From: Paenibacillus barengoltzii NBRC 101215 | Lineage (GTDB): Bacteria; Bacillota; Bacilli; Paenibacillales; Paenibacillaceae | Reading direction: 5' to 3' | DNA: 64,000 nucleotides | Assembly: GCF_004000745.1 (NCBI RefSeq) | Contig: NZ_BILV01000002.1 | Location: 1 to 64,000, forward strand | Shown: piece after piece, positions 16,983 to 25,866 of the stretch | Position numbering within the stretch: the first letter of the stretch is position 1 | How the letters are laid out: the number at the start of each line of letters is the position of its first letter | The notes under the pieces: model-generated | Told to the model about the DNA's origin: nothing | Database searches by the model: none | What the model saw: the letters and a program-made list of their open reading frames with translations, nothing else | Position numbers and translations under genes: made by a program

Positions 16983-17011
16983 TTCAACGCTTTATTCTGT
17001 TAAACTATATT
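16983..17011 (+). promoter_or_regulatory. candidate metH promoter
   Basis: TTCAAC (16983-16988) and TATATT (17006-17011) are 17 bases apart and end 26 bases before the metH ATG. I saw no S-box or cobalamin riboswitch in 16832-17037. Confidence 0.45.
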
Positions 17012-17037
17012 TTAACGTTTTACGGGAGGGACATGAC

Positions 17038-20000
17038 ATGAGTAAACCAAGCCTGCTCGACAGAATGAAAGAACGAATATTGATCCTCGATGGCGCCATG
17101 GGCACCATGATTCAGCAGGAAAACCTGACTCCAGCCGACTTCGGCGGTGAAGAGCTGGACGGCTGTAACGAAATGCTCGTGCTCACCCGTCCGGATGTGA
17201 TCCGTGGCATCCACGAGAAGTATCTCGCGGCAGGTGCTGATTTGATAGAAACGAATACGTTCGGTGCGACATCTGTCGTGCTGGCTGAATATGATATTCC
17301 GCATAAGGCACGTGAAATCAACTTGGCTGCGGCCAAGCTGGCGATTGAAGCAGCGGAAAAATATAGTACTCCGGATCATCCACGCTACGTGGTAGGCATC
17401 CTGGGACCCACAACCAAGACCTTATCCGTTACTGGCGGTGTGACGTTCGATGAGTTGACGGCCAGCTATGCGGAACAAGCTACGGCGTTAATCGAAGCTG
17501 GTGTTGATGCGCTGATGCTGGAAACTTCACAGGATACACTGAACGTAAAAGCCGGGAGTATCGGAATTAAACGGGCTTTTACCGAGACTGGAACCACGTT
17601 GCCTCTGATGATCTCCGGCACCATCGAGCCGATGGGGACAACGCTGGCGGGTCAAAATATCGAAGCCTTCTATATCTCGCTTGAACATCTGAATCCGATC
17701 TCCATTGGACTTAACTGCGCAACGGGACCAGAGTTCATGCGTGACCATATCCGCACTTTGTCTGGACTAGCGAAAGCAGCGGTAAGCTGTCACCCTAATG
17801 CCGGTTTGCCGGACGAAAACGGCACTTACCATGAGTCCCCGGATTCGCTTGCCCAGAAGATGTCTGCTTTTGCCGAGCAAGGTTGGCTGAATATTGCCGG
17901 CGGGTGCTGCGGTACGACGCCTGCTCATATCGCTGCATTAGCGAACACGCTGAAGGATTACCGGCCGCGTAAGCTGAACGGCAGCCATTTGCCGGCACTT
18001 TCCGGTATTGAGCCGGTTTATATCGAATCAGCAAACCGACCTTACTTGGTCGGAGAGCGAACAAACGTTTTGGGATCACGCAAGTTTAAACGGCTGATCG
18101 TGGAGGGCAAATACGAAGAAGCATCGGAAATCGCCCGGGCGCAAGTGAAGAACGGAGCACAGGTTGTCGACGTGTGCGTCCAGGATCCGGACCGGGATGA
18201 AGCGGAGGATATCAAGAAGTTCCTGGAATTGGTGGTCAAGAAAGTCAAAGTCCCGCTCATGATTGACACGACCGATCCGAAGGTGCTGGATATTGCTCTA
18301 CAATATTGTCAGGGCAAATCGATTATTAACTCGATTAACTTAGAGGACGGCGAAGAGAAGTTCGAGCGCGTCACGCCGTTGATTCATAAATACGGTGCGG
18401 CTGTGGTCGTAGGTACGATTGATGAACGCGGGCAAGCGATCACGCGGGAGGATAAGCTTGAGGTTGCTAAGCGTTCCTATAATCTGCTCGTAAACAAATA
18501 TGGTCTGCAACCGGAAGATATCATCTTCGATCCGCTCGTATTCCCTGTAGGGACAGGGGATGAGCAGTACATTGGTTCGGCCAAGGAGACGATCGAAGGG
18601 ATCCGCCTGATCAAAGAGGCATTACCAAAAGTTCATACGGTGTTGGGCATCAGTAACGTCTCGTTTGGTTTGCCTGAAGCCGGCCGCGAGGTTTTGAACT
18701 CTGTTTTCCTGTATGAATGCACCAAAGCAGGACTGGATTATGCGATCGTGAATACGGAGAAGCTGGAGCGCTATGCAAAAATTCCGGAAGAGGAGCGTCG
18801 TCTGGCGGAAGAACTGATCTATAATACGAATGATGAAACGCTGGCCGCCTTCGTAGCAGCTTTCCGGAACAAGAAGGTAGAGAAGGCCGTAACTACCACT
18901 CAGCTCACGCTGGAGGAACGGTTGGCTTCCTATGTTGTAGAAGGAACCAAGGAAGGGTTAATTCCTGATCTTGATGAGGCGCTTAAAAAGTATACCGCCC
19001 TGGAAATTATTAATGGCCCGCTGATGGCAGGGATGGAAGAGGTGGGCCGGTTATTTAATAACAATGAATTGATCGTTGCCGAGGTATTGCAAAGTGCCGA
19101 AGTAATGAAGGCATCGGTAGCGTACCTGGAACCGTTTATGGAGAAGAATGAAACCAGCGTAAAAGGGAAAATTCTGTTGGCAACGGTGAAGGGCGATGTT
19201 CATGATATCGGCAAAAACCTGGTTGAGATCATTCTGTCCAATAACGGTTACCAAATTGTGAATTTGGGCATAAAAGTACCACCGGAACGCATTATCGAAG
19301 CGTATCGGGAGGAGAAAGCGGATGCGATCGGACTCTCCGGTCTGCTGGTGAAATCGGCTCAGCAAATGGTCACAACGGCACAGGATTTGCGGAATGCCGG
19401 CATCGACGTCCCGATCCTTGTAGGCGGAGCGGCGCTCACCCGCAAATTTACCAAAACGCGGATTCGGCCAGAGTACGACGGCTTGGTCTTGTATGCCAAA
19501 GACGCAATGGATGGTCTCGATTTGGCCAACAAGCTGATGGATCCGGTCGCTCGGGAGCAAATTCGCCTGGAAGTAGAAGCGGAGAAAGAAGCGGATAGCG
19601 CTGTAGCCGTTGCTGAGCCGCTGCCGGAGCTTACGCGCGTGGAGCGTTCCAAGATTTCTACCGATGCGCCGGTATTTACTCCACCGGATCTGGAGCGTCA
19701 CGTCCTGCGTGATTATCCGATTGGTCACATTACGCCTTATATCAACATGCAGATGCTGTTAGGTCATCACCTAGGACTCCGCGGTTCTGTGGAGCAGCAG
19801 CTGGCGGCAGGTGAGACAAAGGCAGTTCATCTGAAGGAGACGGTGGATCAAATCCTGCTCGAAGCGGTCACAGACGGCATCATCCGCACGCAGGCGATGT
19901 ATCGGTTCTTCCCGGCACAATCATCCGGTAACGATATTCTGATCTATGATCCGGCTGAACCTGGCAAGGTGCTCAAGCGATTCAGCTTCCCTCGCCAGAA

Positions 20001-20481
20001 GGTCGAGCCTTACCTGTGTTTGGCGGATTTCCTGAAGTCCGTGGACAGCGGGCAAATGGATTACGTTGGTTTCCTGGTTGTAACGGCAGGGCAAGGCGTT
20101 CGAGAATTGTCCGAGAAATGGAAAAATGAAGGCGAGTATCTGCGCTCCCATGTGCTGCAGGCGGTAGCGCTGGAGCTGGCTGAAGCGCTGGCGGAGCGGG
20201 TTCACCATATTATGCGGGATACTTGGGGCTTCCCGGATCCGGCGAATATGACGATGAAACAGCGGCATGGAGCGCGTTATCAAGGGATTCGCGTCTCGTT
20301 TGGTTATCCGGCCTGCCCGGACCTCGAAGATCAGCAGCTGCTGTTTGACTTGATGCATCCGGAAGACATTGGTGTCACGTTGACGGAGGGCTTCATGATG
20401 GAGCCGGAGGCATCCGTCTCAGCGATGGTCTTTGCACACCCTGAAGCGCAATATTTCAATGTGGACAAAGCCGGGAACTAA
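17038..20481 (+). CDS. metH: cobalamin-dependent methionine synthase MetH
   Basis: An 1147-residue modular enzyme that transfers methyl from methyltetrahydrofolate to homocysteine through B12. The homocysteine domain has DGAMGT and the zinc cysteines in LNCATGP and GGCCGTTP. The pterin-binding domain begins near VGERTNVLGSRKF. The cap and B12-binding domains follow, with the cobalt-ligating His in DVHDIG (about residue 722). The C-terminal activation domain includes YRFFPAQ and the SFGYPACPD segment. ATG 17038 is chosen because GGGAGGG is just upstream and the protein then starts like the family; the frame remains open upstream to 16942 without support. Confidence 0.97.
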   Translation: MSKPSLLDRMKERILILDGAMGTMIQQENLTPADFGGEELDGCNEMLVLTRPDVIRGIHEKYLAAGADLIETNTFGATSVVLAEYDIPHKAREINLAAAKLAIEAAEKYSTPDHPRYVVGILGPTTKTLSVTGGVTFDELTASYAEQATALIEAGVDALMLETSQDTLNVKAGSIGIKRAFTETGTTLPLMISGTIEPMGTTLAGQNIEAFYISLEHLNPISIGLNCATGPEFMRDHIRTLSGLAKAAVSCHPNAGLPDENGTYHESPDSLAQKMSAFAEQGWLNIAGGCCGTTPAHIAALANTLKDYRPRKLNGSHLPALSGIEPVYIESANRPYLVGERTNVLGSRKFKRLIVEGKYEEASEIARAQVKNGAQVVDVCVQDPDRDEAEDIKKFLELVVKKVKVPLMIDTTDPKVLDIALQYCQGKSIINSINLEDGEEKFERVTPLIHKYGAAVVVGTIDERGQAITREDKLEVAKRSYNLLVNKYGLQPEDIIFDPLVFPVGTGDEQYIGSAKETIEGIRLIKEALPKVHTVLGISNVSFGLPEAGREVLNSVFLYECTKAGLDYAIVNTEKLERYAKIPEEERRLAEELIYNTNDETLAAFVAAFRNKKVEKAVTTTQLTLEERLASYVVEGTKEGLIPDLDEALKKYTALEIINGPLMAGMEEVGRLFNNNELIVAEVLQSAEVMKASVAYLEPFMEKNETSVKGKILLATVKGDVHDIGKNLVEIILSNNGYQIVNLGIKVPPERIIEAYREEKADAIGLSGLLVKSAQQMVTTAQDLRNAGIDVPILVGGAALTRKFTKTRIRPEYDGLVLYAKDAMDGLDLANKLMDPVAREQIRLEVEAEKEADSAVAVAEPLPELTRVERSKISTDAPVFTPPDLERHVLRDYPIGHITPYINMQMLLGHHLGLRGSVEQQLAAGETKAVHLKETVDQILLEAVTDGIIRTQAMYRFFPAQSSGNDILIYDPAEPGKVLKRFSFPRQKVEPYLCLADFLKSVDSGQMDYVGFLVVTAGQGVRELSEKWKNEGEYLRSHVLQAVALELAEALAERVHHIMRDTWGFPDPANMTMKQRHGARYQGIRVSFGYPACPDLEDQQLLFDLMHPEDIGVTLTEGFMMEPEASVSAMVFAHPEAQYFNVDKAGN

Positions 20482-20500
20482 GCCCGTCATGCAACCTTTG

Positions 20501-20530
20501 CAAAACCCTCCGAGATTCGGAGGGTTTTGG
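20501..20530 (+). terminator. terminator after metH
   Basis: CAAAACCCTCCG pairs perfectly with CGGAGGGTTTTG around AGATT; the T-tract is inside the 3' arm. Confidence 0.75.
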
Positions 20531-20580
20531 CAATCTGTACGTGTATCGATGTATCATTCTAGCGTAAAGGACGAAATGGC

Positions 20581-21519
20581 ATGGAACTTTACTTTTTAGG
20601 GACGAATGCAGGGGTACCGTCCTTGGAACGGAACGTGACTTCAGTGGCGTTGCGTCTGCTGGAGGAACGCCGTTCGCTCTGGCTGTTCGATTGCGGTGAA
20701 GGCACTCAGCATCAGATCCTGCGTTCACCGCTGAAATTAAGCAAGTTGGAATATATTTTCATCACCCATTTGCATGGTGATCATTTGTTTGGCTTGCCTG
20801 GGCTCATTTCGAGCCGTGCCTATCAGGGCGGGGATACACCTCTCGTCATATACGGTCCCAAAGGCCTGAAAAAATTCGTTGAAACGACGCTGTCGCTTAG
20901 CGAATCGCGGATTAACTATAAGCTCGAGCTGGTGGAGCACCAGGGCGGTGTCCTGTTCGAGGACGATTCGTTCCGGGTTGAAGCGGCGCTGCTAGAGCAC
21001 CGGATTGACAGTTACGGGTATCGAGTAATCGAAAAAGATTTGCCTGGTAAGCTGGACTCCGCTGTGCTGGAGCGTTGCGGCATTCGTCCAGGCCCGCTGT
21101 ACGGCAAGCTCAAACGCGGGGAAAGCGTGGTTGCGCCAAATGGCGAGACGGTTCATGCCAAGGATGTGCTGGGGATGCCGAAGGCTGGCCGGATTGTCAC
21201 TATCCTAGGCGATACGCGGCCGTGTGATTCTGTGCTAACTTTGGCTCAAAACGCGGATATGTTGGTTCATGAGGCAACTTTCTTGCATGAACTAGCGAAG
21301 ACGGCCCACGACTATCACCACAGTACGGCGAAGCAAGCGGCGACTGCTGCGAAGGAAGCCGGGGTGCAGCAGCTGCTGCTGACTCATTTTAGCTCGCGTT
21401 ATAAATCAGACGATCAGTTGCAGCGATTAGAAGAAGAGGCGCGTTCCGTCTTTCCAAACTCGCACCTAGCCCGGGAACATGTCCTCTATCCAGTGGCACG
21501 CCGCTGCGGGCGGAAATAA
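20581..21519 (+). CDS. rnz: ribonuclease Z
   Basis: A 312-residue metallo-beta-lactamase-fold endonuclease that trims tRNA 3' ends, especially of tRNAs without encoded CCA. It has the family start MELYFLGTNAGVPS with the TSVAL element, the metal motif THLHGDHLFGLPG (about 62-74), the RNase Z insert, GDTRPCD, and the final histidines in HEATF and TAKQAA...LTHFSSRY. ATG 20581 follows the metH terminator by 50 bases and has AAAGGA about ten bases upstream. It appears monocistronic. Confidence 0.96.
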   Translation: MELYFLGTNAGVPSLERNVTSVALRLLEERRSLWLFDCGEGTQHQILRSPLKLSKLEYIFITHLHGDHLFGLPGLISSRAYQGGDTPLVIYGPKGLKKFVETTLSLSESRINYKLELVEHQGGVLFEDDSFRVEAALLEHRIDSYGYRVIEKDLPGKLDSAVLERCGIRPGPLYGKLKRGESVVAPNGETVHAKDVLGMPKAGRIVTILGDTRPCDSVLTLAQNADMLVHEATFLHELAKTAHDYHHSTAKQAATAAKEAGVQQLLLTHFSSRYKSDDQLQRLEEEARSVFPNSHLAREHVLYPVARRCGRK

Positions 21520-21552
21520 TTATTTTCCGGGAAAGCGCAGGAACTGACAGGG

Positions 21553-21642
21553 CATTTCAAAGTTTGTCAAGAGGAACAAGACCGATTTATGTCACTGTTC
21601 GCGATCGTTCGACGCCAAACGGCGGACTCAAACTTTGAAATG
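21553..21642. repeat. long-arm inverted repeat in the rnz downstream gap
   Basis: CATTTCAAAGTTTG (21553-21566) is repeated as a perfect reverse complement at 21629-21642. The 62-base interior carries smaller hairpins (GAACA...TGTTC and CGCC/GGCG around AAA) and the string TTCGCGATCG. No T-tract follows the distal arm, so it is not a standard terminator. It could be an RNA structure, a mobile miniature repeat or a DNA cruciform; I cannot tell which. Confidence 0.7.
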
Positions 21643-21670
21643 ACATTTCCCCTAAATTGAACGGAAAAAT

Positions 21671-21700
21671 TTGCCTGACCCCTAGGTTCCTAGGTACAAT
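21671..21700 (+). promoter_or_regulatory. candidate promoter before the NagD-type HAD gene
   Basis: TTGCCT (21671-21676) and TACAAT (21695-21700) are 18 bases apart. The spacer contains CCTAGGTTCCTAGG, a short direct repeat of CCTAGG. Confidence 0.45.
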
Positions 21701-21736
21701 AAATAGAGACACGGTCGTATCGAAAGGATGAGGATT

Positions 21737-22537
21737 TTGCCAAAGGGTTGGAAGGCCTATCTCATTGATTTAGACGGCACGTTATATCATGGGCCTCAAA
21801 TGATTCCCGGTGCGGACGAGCTGATCTCCGCCTTACGCGCGCAGCGAATCCCTTTTCTGTTCGTGACGAACAATTCTTCGCGGACACCGGAGGAGGTCGC
21901 TGCACATTTGAAAGCGATGGGCATATCGGCTCAGGCCGAAGAAGTCTGTACCTCGGCCGTAGCTGCAGCCAAGTATATTGCCGAAGAACAGCCTGGCTGT
22001 AAAGTCGCAGCCATTGGTGAGACTGGTCTGATAAAGGCGTTGGAGGATGCCGGATTACAAATAGTCTTGGAACATCCGGACGTAGTAGTGCAAGGCATCG
22101 ACCGCCATTTTACATACGAAACATTAACCCGGGCTGCCCGTTGGATCCGAAGTGGGGCGCGTTATATCCTAACCAATCCAGACTTGCTACTGCCCTCCCA
22201 AGACGGCTTAATGCCCGGAGCGGGAACGATTTCCGCCGCGGTGCAAGCTGCATCGGGCGTTAAGCCGACGGTGATTGGCAAGCCGGCTGCGCCGCTGATG
22301 GATTTTGCCATCGCTCAGCTGGGGCTGGAAGCTTCGGAAGTGGCGGTAATCGGCGATAATCTCAATACCGACATCGCTGCAGGGAAGCATGCCGGCTGCG
22401 GGACCATTCTAACCCTAACCGGCGTCACCACAGCGGATAACCTGCCGGATTATGTGAAATCTTCCGGTGTAGAGGCGGATGTAGTGTGCCGCGATCTTGC
22501 GGAAGTCCGTGAACGAATTTGCGGAAATCGTGGATGA
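21737..22537 (+). CDS. NagD/YutF-type HAD-IIA hydrolase
   Basis: A 266-residue HAD phosphatase of subfamily IIA. Motif I LIDLDGTLYHG begins at about residue 9, motif II is FVTNNSSRTPEE, motif III includes VIGKPAAPLMD, and motif IV IGDNLNTDIAAGKHAG. The capping domain lies between motifs II and III as in NagD, AraL and YutF. TTG 21737 is preferred because GAAAGG (21722-21727) is nine bases before it, whereas an upstream ATG at 21728 abuts that box with no spacing. The natural substrate is unknown; relatives dephosphorylate small sugar or nucleotide phosphates. Confidence 0.9.
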   Translation: MPKGWKAYLIDLDGTLYHGPQMIPGADELISALRAQRIPFLFVTNNSSRTPEEVAAHLKAMGISAQAEEVCTSAVAAAKYIAEEQPGCKVAAIGETGLIKALEDAGLQIVLEHPDVVVQGIDRHFTYETLTRAARWIRSGARYILTNPDLLLPSQDGLMPGAGTISAAVQAASGVKPTVIGKPAAPLMDFAIAQLGLEASEVAVIGDNLNTDIAAGKHAGCGTILTLTGVTTADNLPDYVKSSGVEADVVCRDLAEVRERICGNRG

Positions 22538-22609
22538 TCCTGTTTTATTTTATGAGATGAACTAATGATCGAACTTACGAACTTATACGGATGAAGGGAA
22601 AGATGTACC

Positions 22610-23428
22610 ATGCCGGAATTGCCGGAGATGGAAAATTATCGAATCCAGCTGTCTCAGCATATTTTGGATCTCCCCATTACGGGAGTGAACATCGGCCGGG
22701 AGAAATCCGTGAATTTGCCGGTCGCAGACTTTACACGGGAACTGATGGGTAGACAGGTGATCTTCATTGAACGTCGAGGCAAGAACCTGTTGTTCCATCT
22801 GGATAATGGGCGAAGATTGATGCTCCACCTGATGCTGGGTGGGTTACTGTACCTCGGCTCCAAGGAGGATCGTCCCGACCGGAACACGCAGGTGGAAATC
22901 ACCTTTGGTGAGAAGCTAGTCCTGTACTTCATCGGGTTGCGTCTTGGTCATTTGCACTTGCACAGTGCCAAGGAGGCTGAGGAGCTGCTTTCGCACTTAG
23001 GCCCGGAGCTGCTGGATCGGCGGATGAACGAAGAACGGTTTACCGCACTGCTGCGCAAGCGGCGGGGAAGTCTGAAGACGACCCTCGTCAACCAGGACGT
23101 CATAGCCGGCATTGGCAACTGTTACGCGGATGAAATTGCGTTTGCGGCCCAGTTGCTGCCGATGGCGAAGCTGCAAAATTTCAGCGATGAAGATTTTTCA
23201 CGATTGTATCAAGCGGTTCGGGATGTGCTCATCGAGGCAACCGAGGCTGGTGGTTATATGGAGATGCCGTTAACCCGGGACGATCAGTTGACCGGTGGGG
23301 CCAACGAGATCTGCAGGGTGTACGACCGGGAGGGAGAGACCTGTCCCCGCTGCGGAGATACCATCGTCAAAGCGGAAATGAACGGGCGTAAAGTATTTTA
23401 CAGCCCGGGCTGTCAGCATGACCGATAA
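22610..23428 (+). CDS. Fpg/Nei-family DNA glycosylase with altered zinc finger
   Basis: A 272-residue base-excision repair glycosylase/AP lyase. The catalytic N-terminus PELPEMENY (Pro2, Glu3) and RRGKNLLF lysine are present, as is the helix-two-turn-helix GIGNCYADEI. Two departures stand out. The zinc finger reads C245-x2-C248 ... S265-x2-C268, with Ser where the third Cys is expected. The usual RRFG segment after the beta-strand LYF is RLGH, so the Arg/Phe that fill the void left by a flipped base in MutM are lost. It may be a divergent paralogue rather than the main MutM. It overlaps the endonuclease IV gene by 11 bases. Confidence 0.88.
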   Translation: MPELPEMENYRIQLSQHILDLPITGVNIGREKSVNLPVADFTRELMGRQVIFIERRGKNLLFHLDNGRRLMLHLMLGGLLYLGSKEDRPDRNTQVEITFGEKLVLYFIGLRLGHLHLHSAKEAEELLSHLGPELLDRRMNEERFTALLRKRRGSLKTTLVNQDVIAGIGNCYADEIAFAAQLLPMAKLQNFSDEDFSRLYQAVRDVLIEATEAGGYMEMPLTRDDQLTGGANEICRVYDREGETCPRCGDTIVKAEMNGRKVFYSPGCQHDR

Positions 23429-24272
23429 GGTGAAGGTTGGGGGACACCTTAGCATTCGAAGCGGTTATCTTGGGGCTGCCAAAGCTGCGCTACAGATGGG
23501 GGCCGGCGCTTTTCAGTATTTTCCAAAAAATCCACGGAGCCTTGCAGTCAAAAGCTTTGATCCGCGGGATGCGGAACAATGCCGAACATTTTGCGAACAA
23601 CACGGCTTGGTCTCCATTGCGCATACCCCTTATCCCAGCAACCTCGCGATCAGCAAGGAGACTGACGGCGAAGCATATGGCCGAGTTGTACAGTCGTTGC
23701 GAAATGATATGGAAATCGCTGAAGCGTGCGGATCGATTGGGATTGTGGTACATTTTGGCACATTTAGGGCAGGAAACCCCTTACAAGGATACCAAAATAT
23801 TATACAATGTATTAATGATGTGCTATCTGACTGGCAAGGTTCCGCGAAGCTGTTAATTGAGAACCAGGCCGGTGATCACGGCGACATGGGGATGACGATC
23901 GAGGAGTTGGTCCAAATCCGCAAATTGTGCCGGGATTCGGAGCACATCGGCTTTTGCCTCGACACCTGCCATGCTTTTGGGGCGGGGATGTGGCGGGGTG
24001 AAGGGGACGAGAGCTTTGCGGCCAAGGCCAAGGAGCTGAAGTTCTGGGACGGTCTCTGTGCCGTTCATCTTAACGATTCAAAATACCCGGTATTATCGCG
24101 AAAGGACCGTCATGCCCGTGTGGGGCAGGGCCATATCGGCGAAGCCGGCTTTCGCTGGCTTCTGCAGATCGACGCGATTCGGAGAACCCCGCTTATCTTT
24201 GAGAGCGAAACCGGGGAAGACGGGACGTACAGAGAGGATATGGAGCGAGTGAGACGGTGGGCGGAGACCTAG
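23418..24272 (+). CDS. nfo: endonuclease IV (AP endonuclease) family TIM-barrel protein
   Basis: A 284-residue protein of the AP endonuclease IV family, which cuts the backbone at abasic sites and removes 3' blocking groups. Motifs in order: VGGHLSIRSGY near the start, AHTPYPSNLA, VVHFGTF, LIENQAG, FCLDTCHAFGAG, VHLNDSK, RHARVGQGHIG and a terminal FESE. These provide the His, Glu and Asp ligands of the three-zinc centre. ATG 23418 lies inside the end of the glycosylase gene, so glycosylase and AP endonuclease are translationally coupled, a direct pairing of consecutive base-excision steps. Confidence 0.92.
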   Translation: MTDKVKVGGHLSIRSGYLGAAKAALQMGAGAFQYFPKNPRSLAVKSFDPRDAEQCRTFCEQHGLVSIAHTPYPSNLAISKETDGEAYGRVVQSLRNDMEIAEACGSIGIVVHFGTFRAGNPLQGYQNIIQCINDVLSDWQGSAKLLIENQAGDHGDMGMTIEELVQIRKLCRDSEHIGFCLDTCHAFGAGMWRGEGDESFAAKAKELKFWDGLCAVHLNDSKYPVLSRKDRHARVGQGHIGEAGFRWLLQIDAIRRTPLIFESETGEDGTYREDMERVRRWAET

Positions 24273-24326
24273 AGAGAGAACCGGGCTCCGCTTGGAGTGA
24301 AATACCGCGGGAAAGGAAGAACACTA

Positions 24327-25706
24327 TTGATTCATGTATATATGGACGATTTTCGCCGATGTCCGCAGGGATTTACGTTAGCGCGCACCGTCGAGGAGTG
24401 TCTAGAATTGCTTCGCTTGACGGAGGTAGACATCTTGTCGCTGGATTACGATATGGGGCCGGATGAACCTAACGGTACGGAATTGGCAGCTGCCATGGTG
24501 CGGGAACGGCTTTTCCCTCGTGAAATTTATCTTCACACCTCCAGCATGTCCGGGAAAAAGAGTATGTACGAAATTTTCTATCAAGGCTTGCCGGAGCATG
24601 TGAAGCTGCATAACGGGCCGATTCCGTTCGAACGGTTGGAGGAAATCGCCCGAAATTGCAAGGTGCCGCCGCAATCGAAATGGATATGCACGGCGAATCA
24701 TGGCTTTGCTCCTTATGCCCAGGAGGAGCTGCGCCGCATGTTTGGCAGCGTCAAGAGTACGATGCTGGTTCCCGGCGAGGTTTTTGCCGCTTCGTTGCAG
24801 GCGGTGCCGGAGGATGTGCAGCACCGGCTGCGACAGGATCCGCCGATTTTTCTGCGGCATGTATTTCTGGTTGATTGGGAATGGTGTCCGGTTGAAACGG
24901 AAGAGGTCAATCCTGTGCAATGGTTGGAACCGCTGCGCAAGTATCTGATGGCGGATTTCCGGCTTCCAGGCGCCAAGATTGCCGTGCAAGCGCGCAAATC
25001 AGACGACGGACTATGGCCGGGAACCGCGCCGGAGTTGAAGGACCGTCTGCAGGAATTACTGCAGGACGTGTGTGTAGGGGAATTCGTGGTAAGGAATGCC
25101 GACTGGATCATTTCAGTGTTTGCCGGGCAAGATCGGATATTTGCCGGTGTCGCGCATCCGCAGGATAACCTTTCCGACTGGAACGGCGGGGCAATCCGCT
25201 TCCGCAAGGAGGAGGGGCAAATCTCGCGGGCGAAGTTCAAGTTGTTGGAGGCGGAAGCTACGTTTGGAATTCCGTTTGAATCGTTCCGCGAAGCGCTGGA
25301 TATTGGCGCGGCTCCCGGGGGGTGGACCTCGTTCCTGCTGGAACGCGGATTAAACGTAACGGCAGTGGATACGGCGAAGCTGCATCCAGCATTGTTATCT
25401 TCGCCTAAACTGACGTTTTTGCAGCGTAATGCGAACAGGGTGAAATTTAAAGAAAATCAATTTGATCTGTTGGTTTGCGACATGAGCTGGAGTCCCAAAT
25501 TGACGGCTAAGCTCGTGACTGAACTGCTCTACGCCTTGGTTCCGGGAGGGACTGCCATCGTGACAGTGAAGCTGCTGACGAAGAAACCGATGGCGTTAAT
25601 TCAAGAGGTGATCACTCAATTTGAGGAAGCCCGCCTGCAAGTACAAAGAGCAAAGCAGCTATTTCATAACCGGGATGAAATCACGCTGTACATGATTAAA
25701 TATTAA
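24327..25706 (+). CDS. cREC receiver-like domain fused to RlmM/FtsJ-type RNA methyltransferase
   Basis: A 459-residue protein with two parts. Residues 1-110 (start IHVYMDDFRRCPQGF, then LARTVEECLELL, ILSLDYDMGPDEPNGTE, IYLHTSS) match the cyclic-phosphate-processing receiver-like (cREC) domain. Residues about 118-459 resemble RlmM-type SAM methyltransferases: KWICTANHGFAPYAQEELR, SAM motif DIGAAPGGWTSFLL (about 325), and a K-D-K-E tetrad (FKLLEA Lys ~300, VCDMSW Asp ~385, TVKL Lys ~413, EITLY Glu ~451) typical of ribose 2'-O methyltransferases. TTG 24327 is chosen because AAAGGAAG is seven bases upstream and the product then starts like a cREC domain. RNA target unknown. Confidence 0.82.
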   Translation: MIHVYMDDFRRCPQGFTLARTVEECLELLRLTEVDILSLDYDMGPDEPNGTELAAAMVRERLFPREIYLHTSSMSGKKSMYEIFYQGLPEHVKLHNGPIPFERLEEIARNCKVPPQSKWICTANHGFAPYAQEELRRMFGSVKSTMLVPGEVFAASLQAVPEDVQHRLRQDPPIFLRHVFLVDWEWCPVETEEVNPVQWLEPLRKYLMADFRLPGAKIAVQARKSDDGLWPGTAPELKDRLQELLQDVCVGEFVVRNADWIISVFAGQDRIFAGVAHPQDNLSDWNGGAIRFRKEEGQISRAKFKLLEAEATFGIPFESFREALDIGAAPGGWTSFLLERGLNVTAVDTAKLHPALLSSPKLTFLQRNANRVKFKENQFDLLVCDMSWSPKLTAKLVTELLYALVPGGTAIVTVKLLTKKPMALIQEVITQFEEARLQVQRAKQLFHNRDEITLYMIKY

Positions 25707-25736
25707 TGGCGTGAATGAAGTGGCTTTAAAAAAAGC

Positions 25737-25765
25737 TTTACATTTTCCGCCATCCGTTCTATACT
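25737..25765 (+). promoter_or_regulatory. candidate promoter of the Tad-like operon
   Basis: TTTACA (25737-25742) and TATACT (25760-25765) are 17 bases apart. Transcription would begin near 25772, upstream of the leader hairpin. Confidence 0.6.
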
Positions 25766-25795
25766 AATTCCAAAATTATACATTGAACTCGATTA

Positions 25796-25866
25796 GGGAA
25801 AGCATCCCCAGTCATTGATATCGGCCGTAGGGTCGGGAAATGACGGGAGGTGGCTTTCCCTTTTTT
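25796..25866 (+). terminator. long leader terminator hairpin directly before the kinase gene
   Basis: GGGAAAGC (25796-25803) pairs with GCTTTCCC (25853-25860), TCCC with GGGA inside it, and GTCATT (25811-25816) with AATGAC (25839-25844), leaving a 22-base loop. TTTTTT follows at 25861-25866. The start codon is only 21 bases further on, with the ribosome binding site between, so no promoter fits downstream. It either ends the methyltransferase transcript or acts as a conditional attenuator of the operon. Confidence 0.75.

Noticed and set aside
16832-17037. SAM or cobalamin riboswitch before metH
   Set aside because: No S-box core, no B12-box and no terminator were found in the leader.
19051-19728. 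A 225-codon minus-strand frame inside metH
   Set aside because: Lies wholly within the B12-binding region of metH, has no start signal and no recognisable domain.
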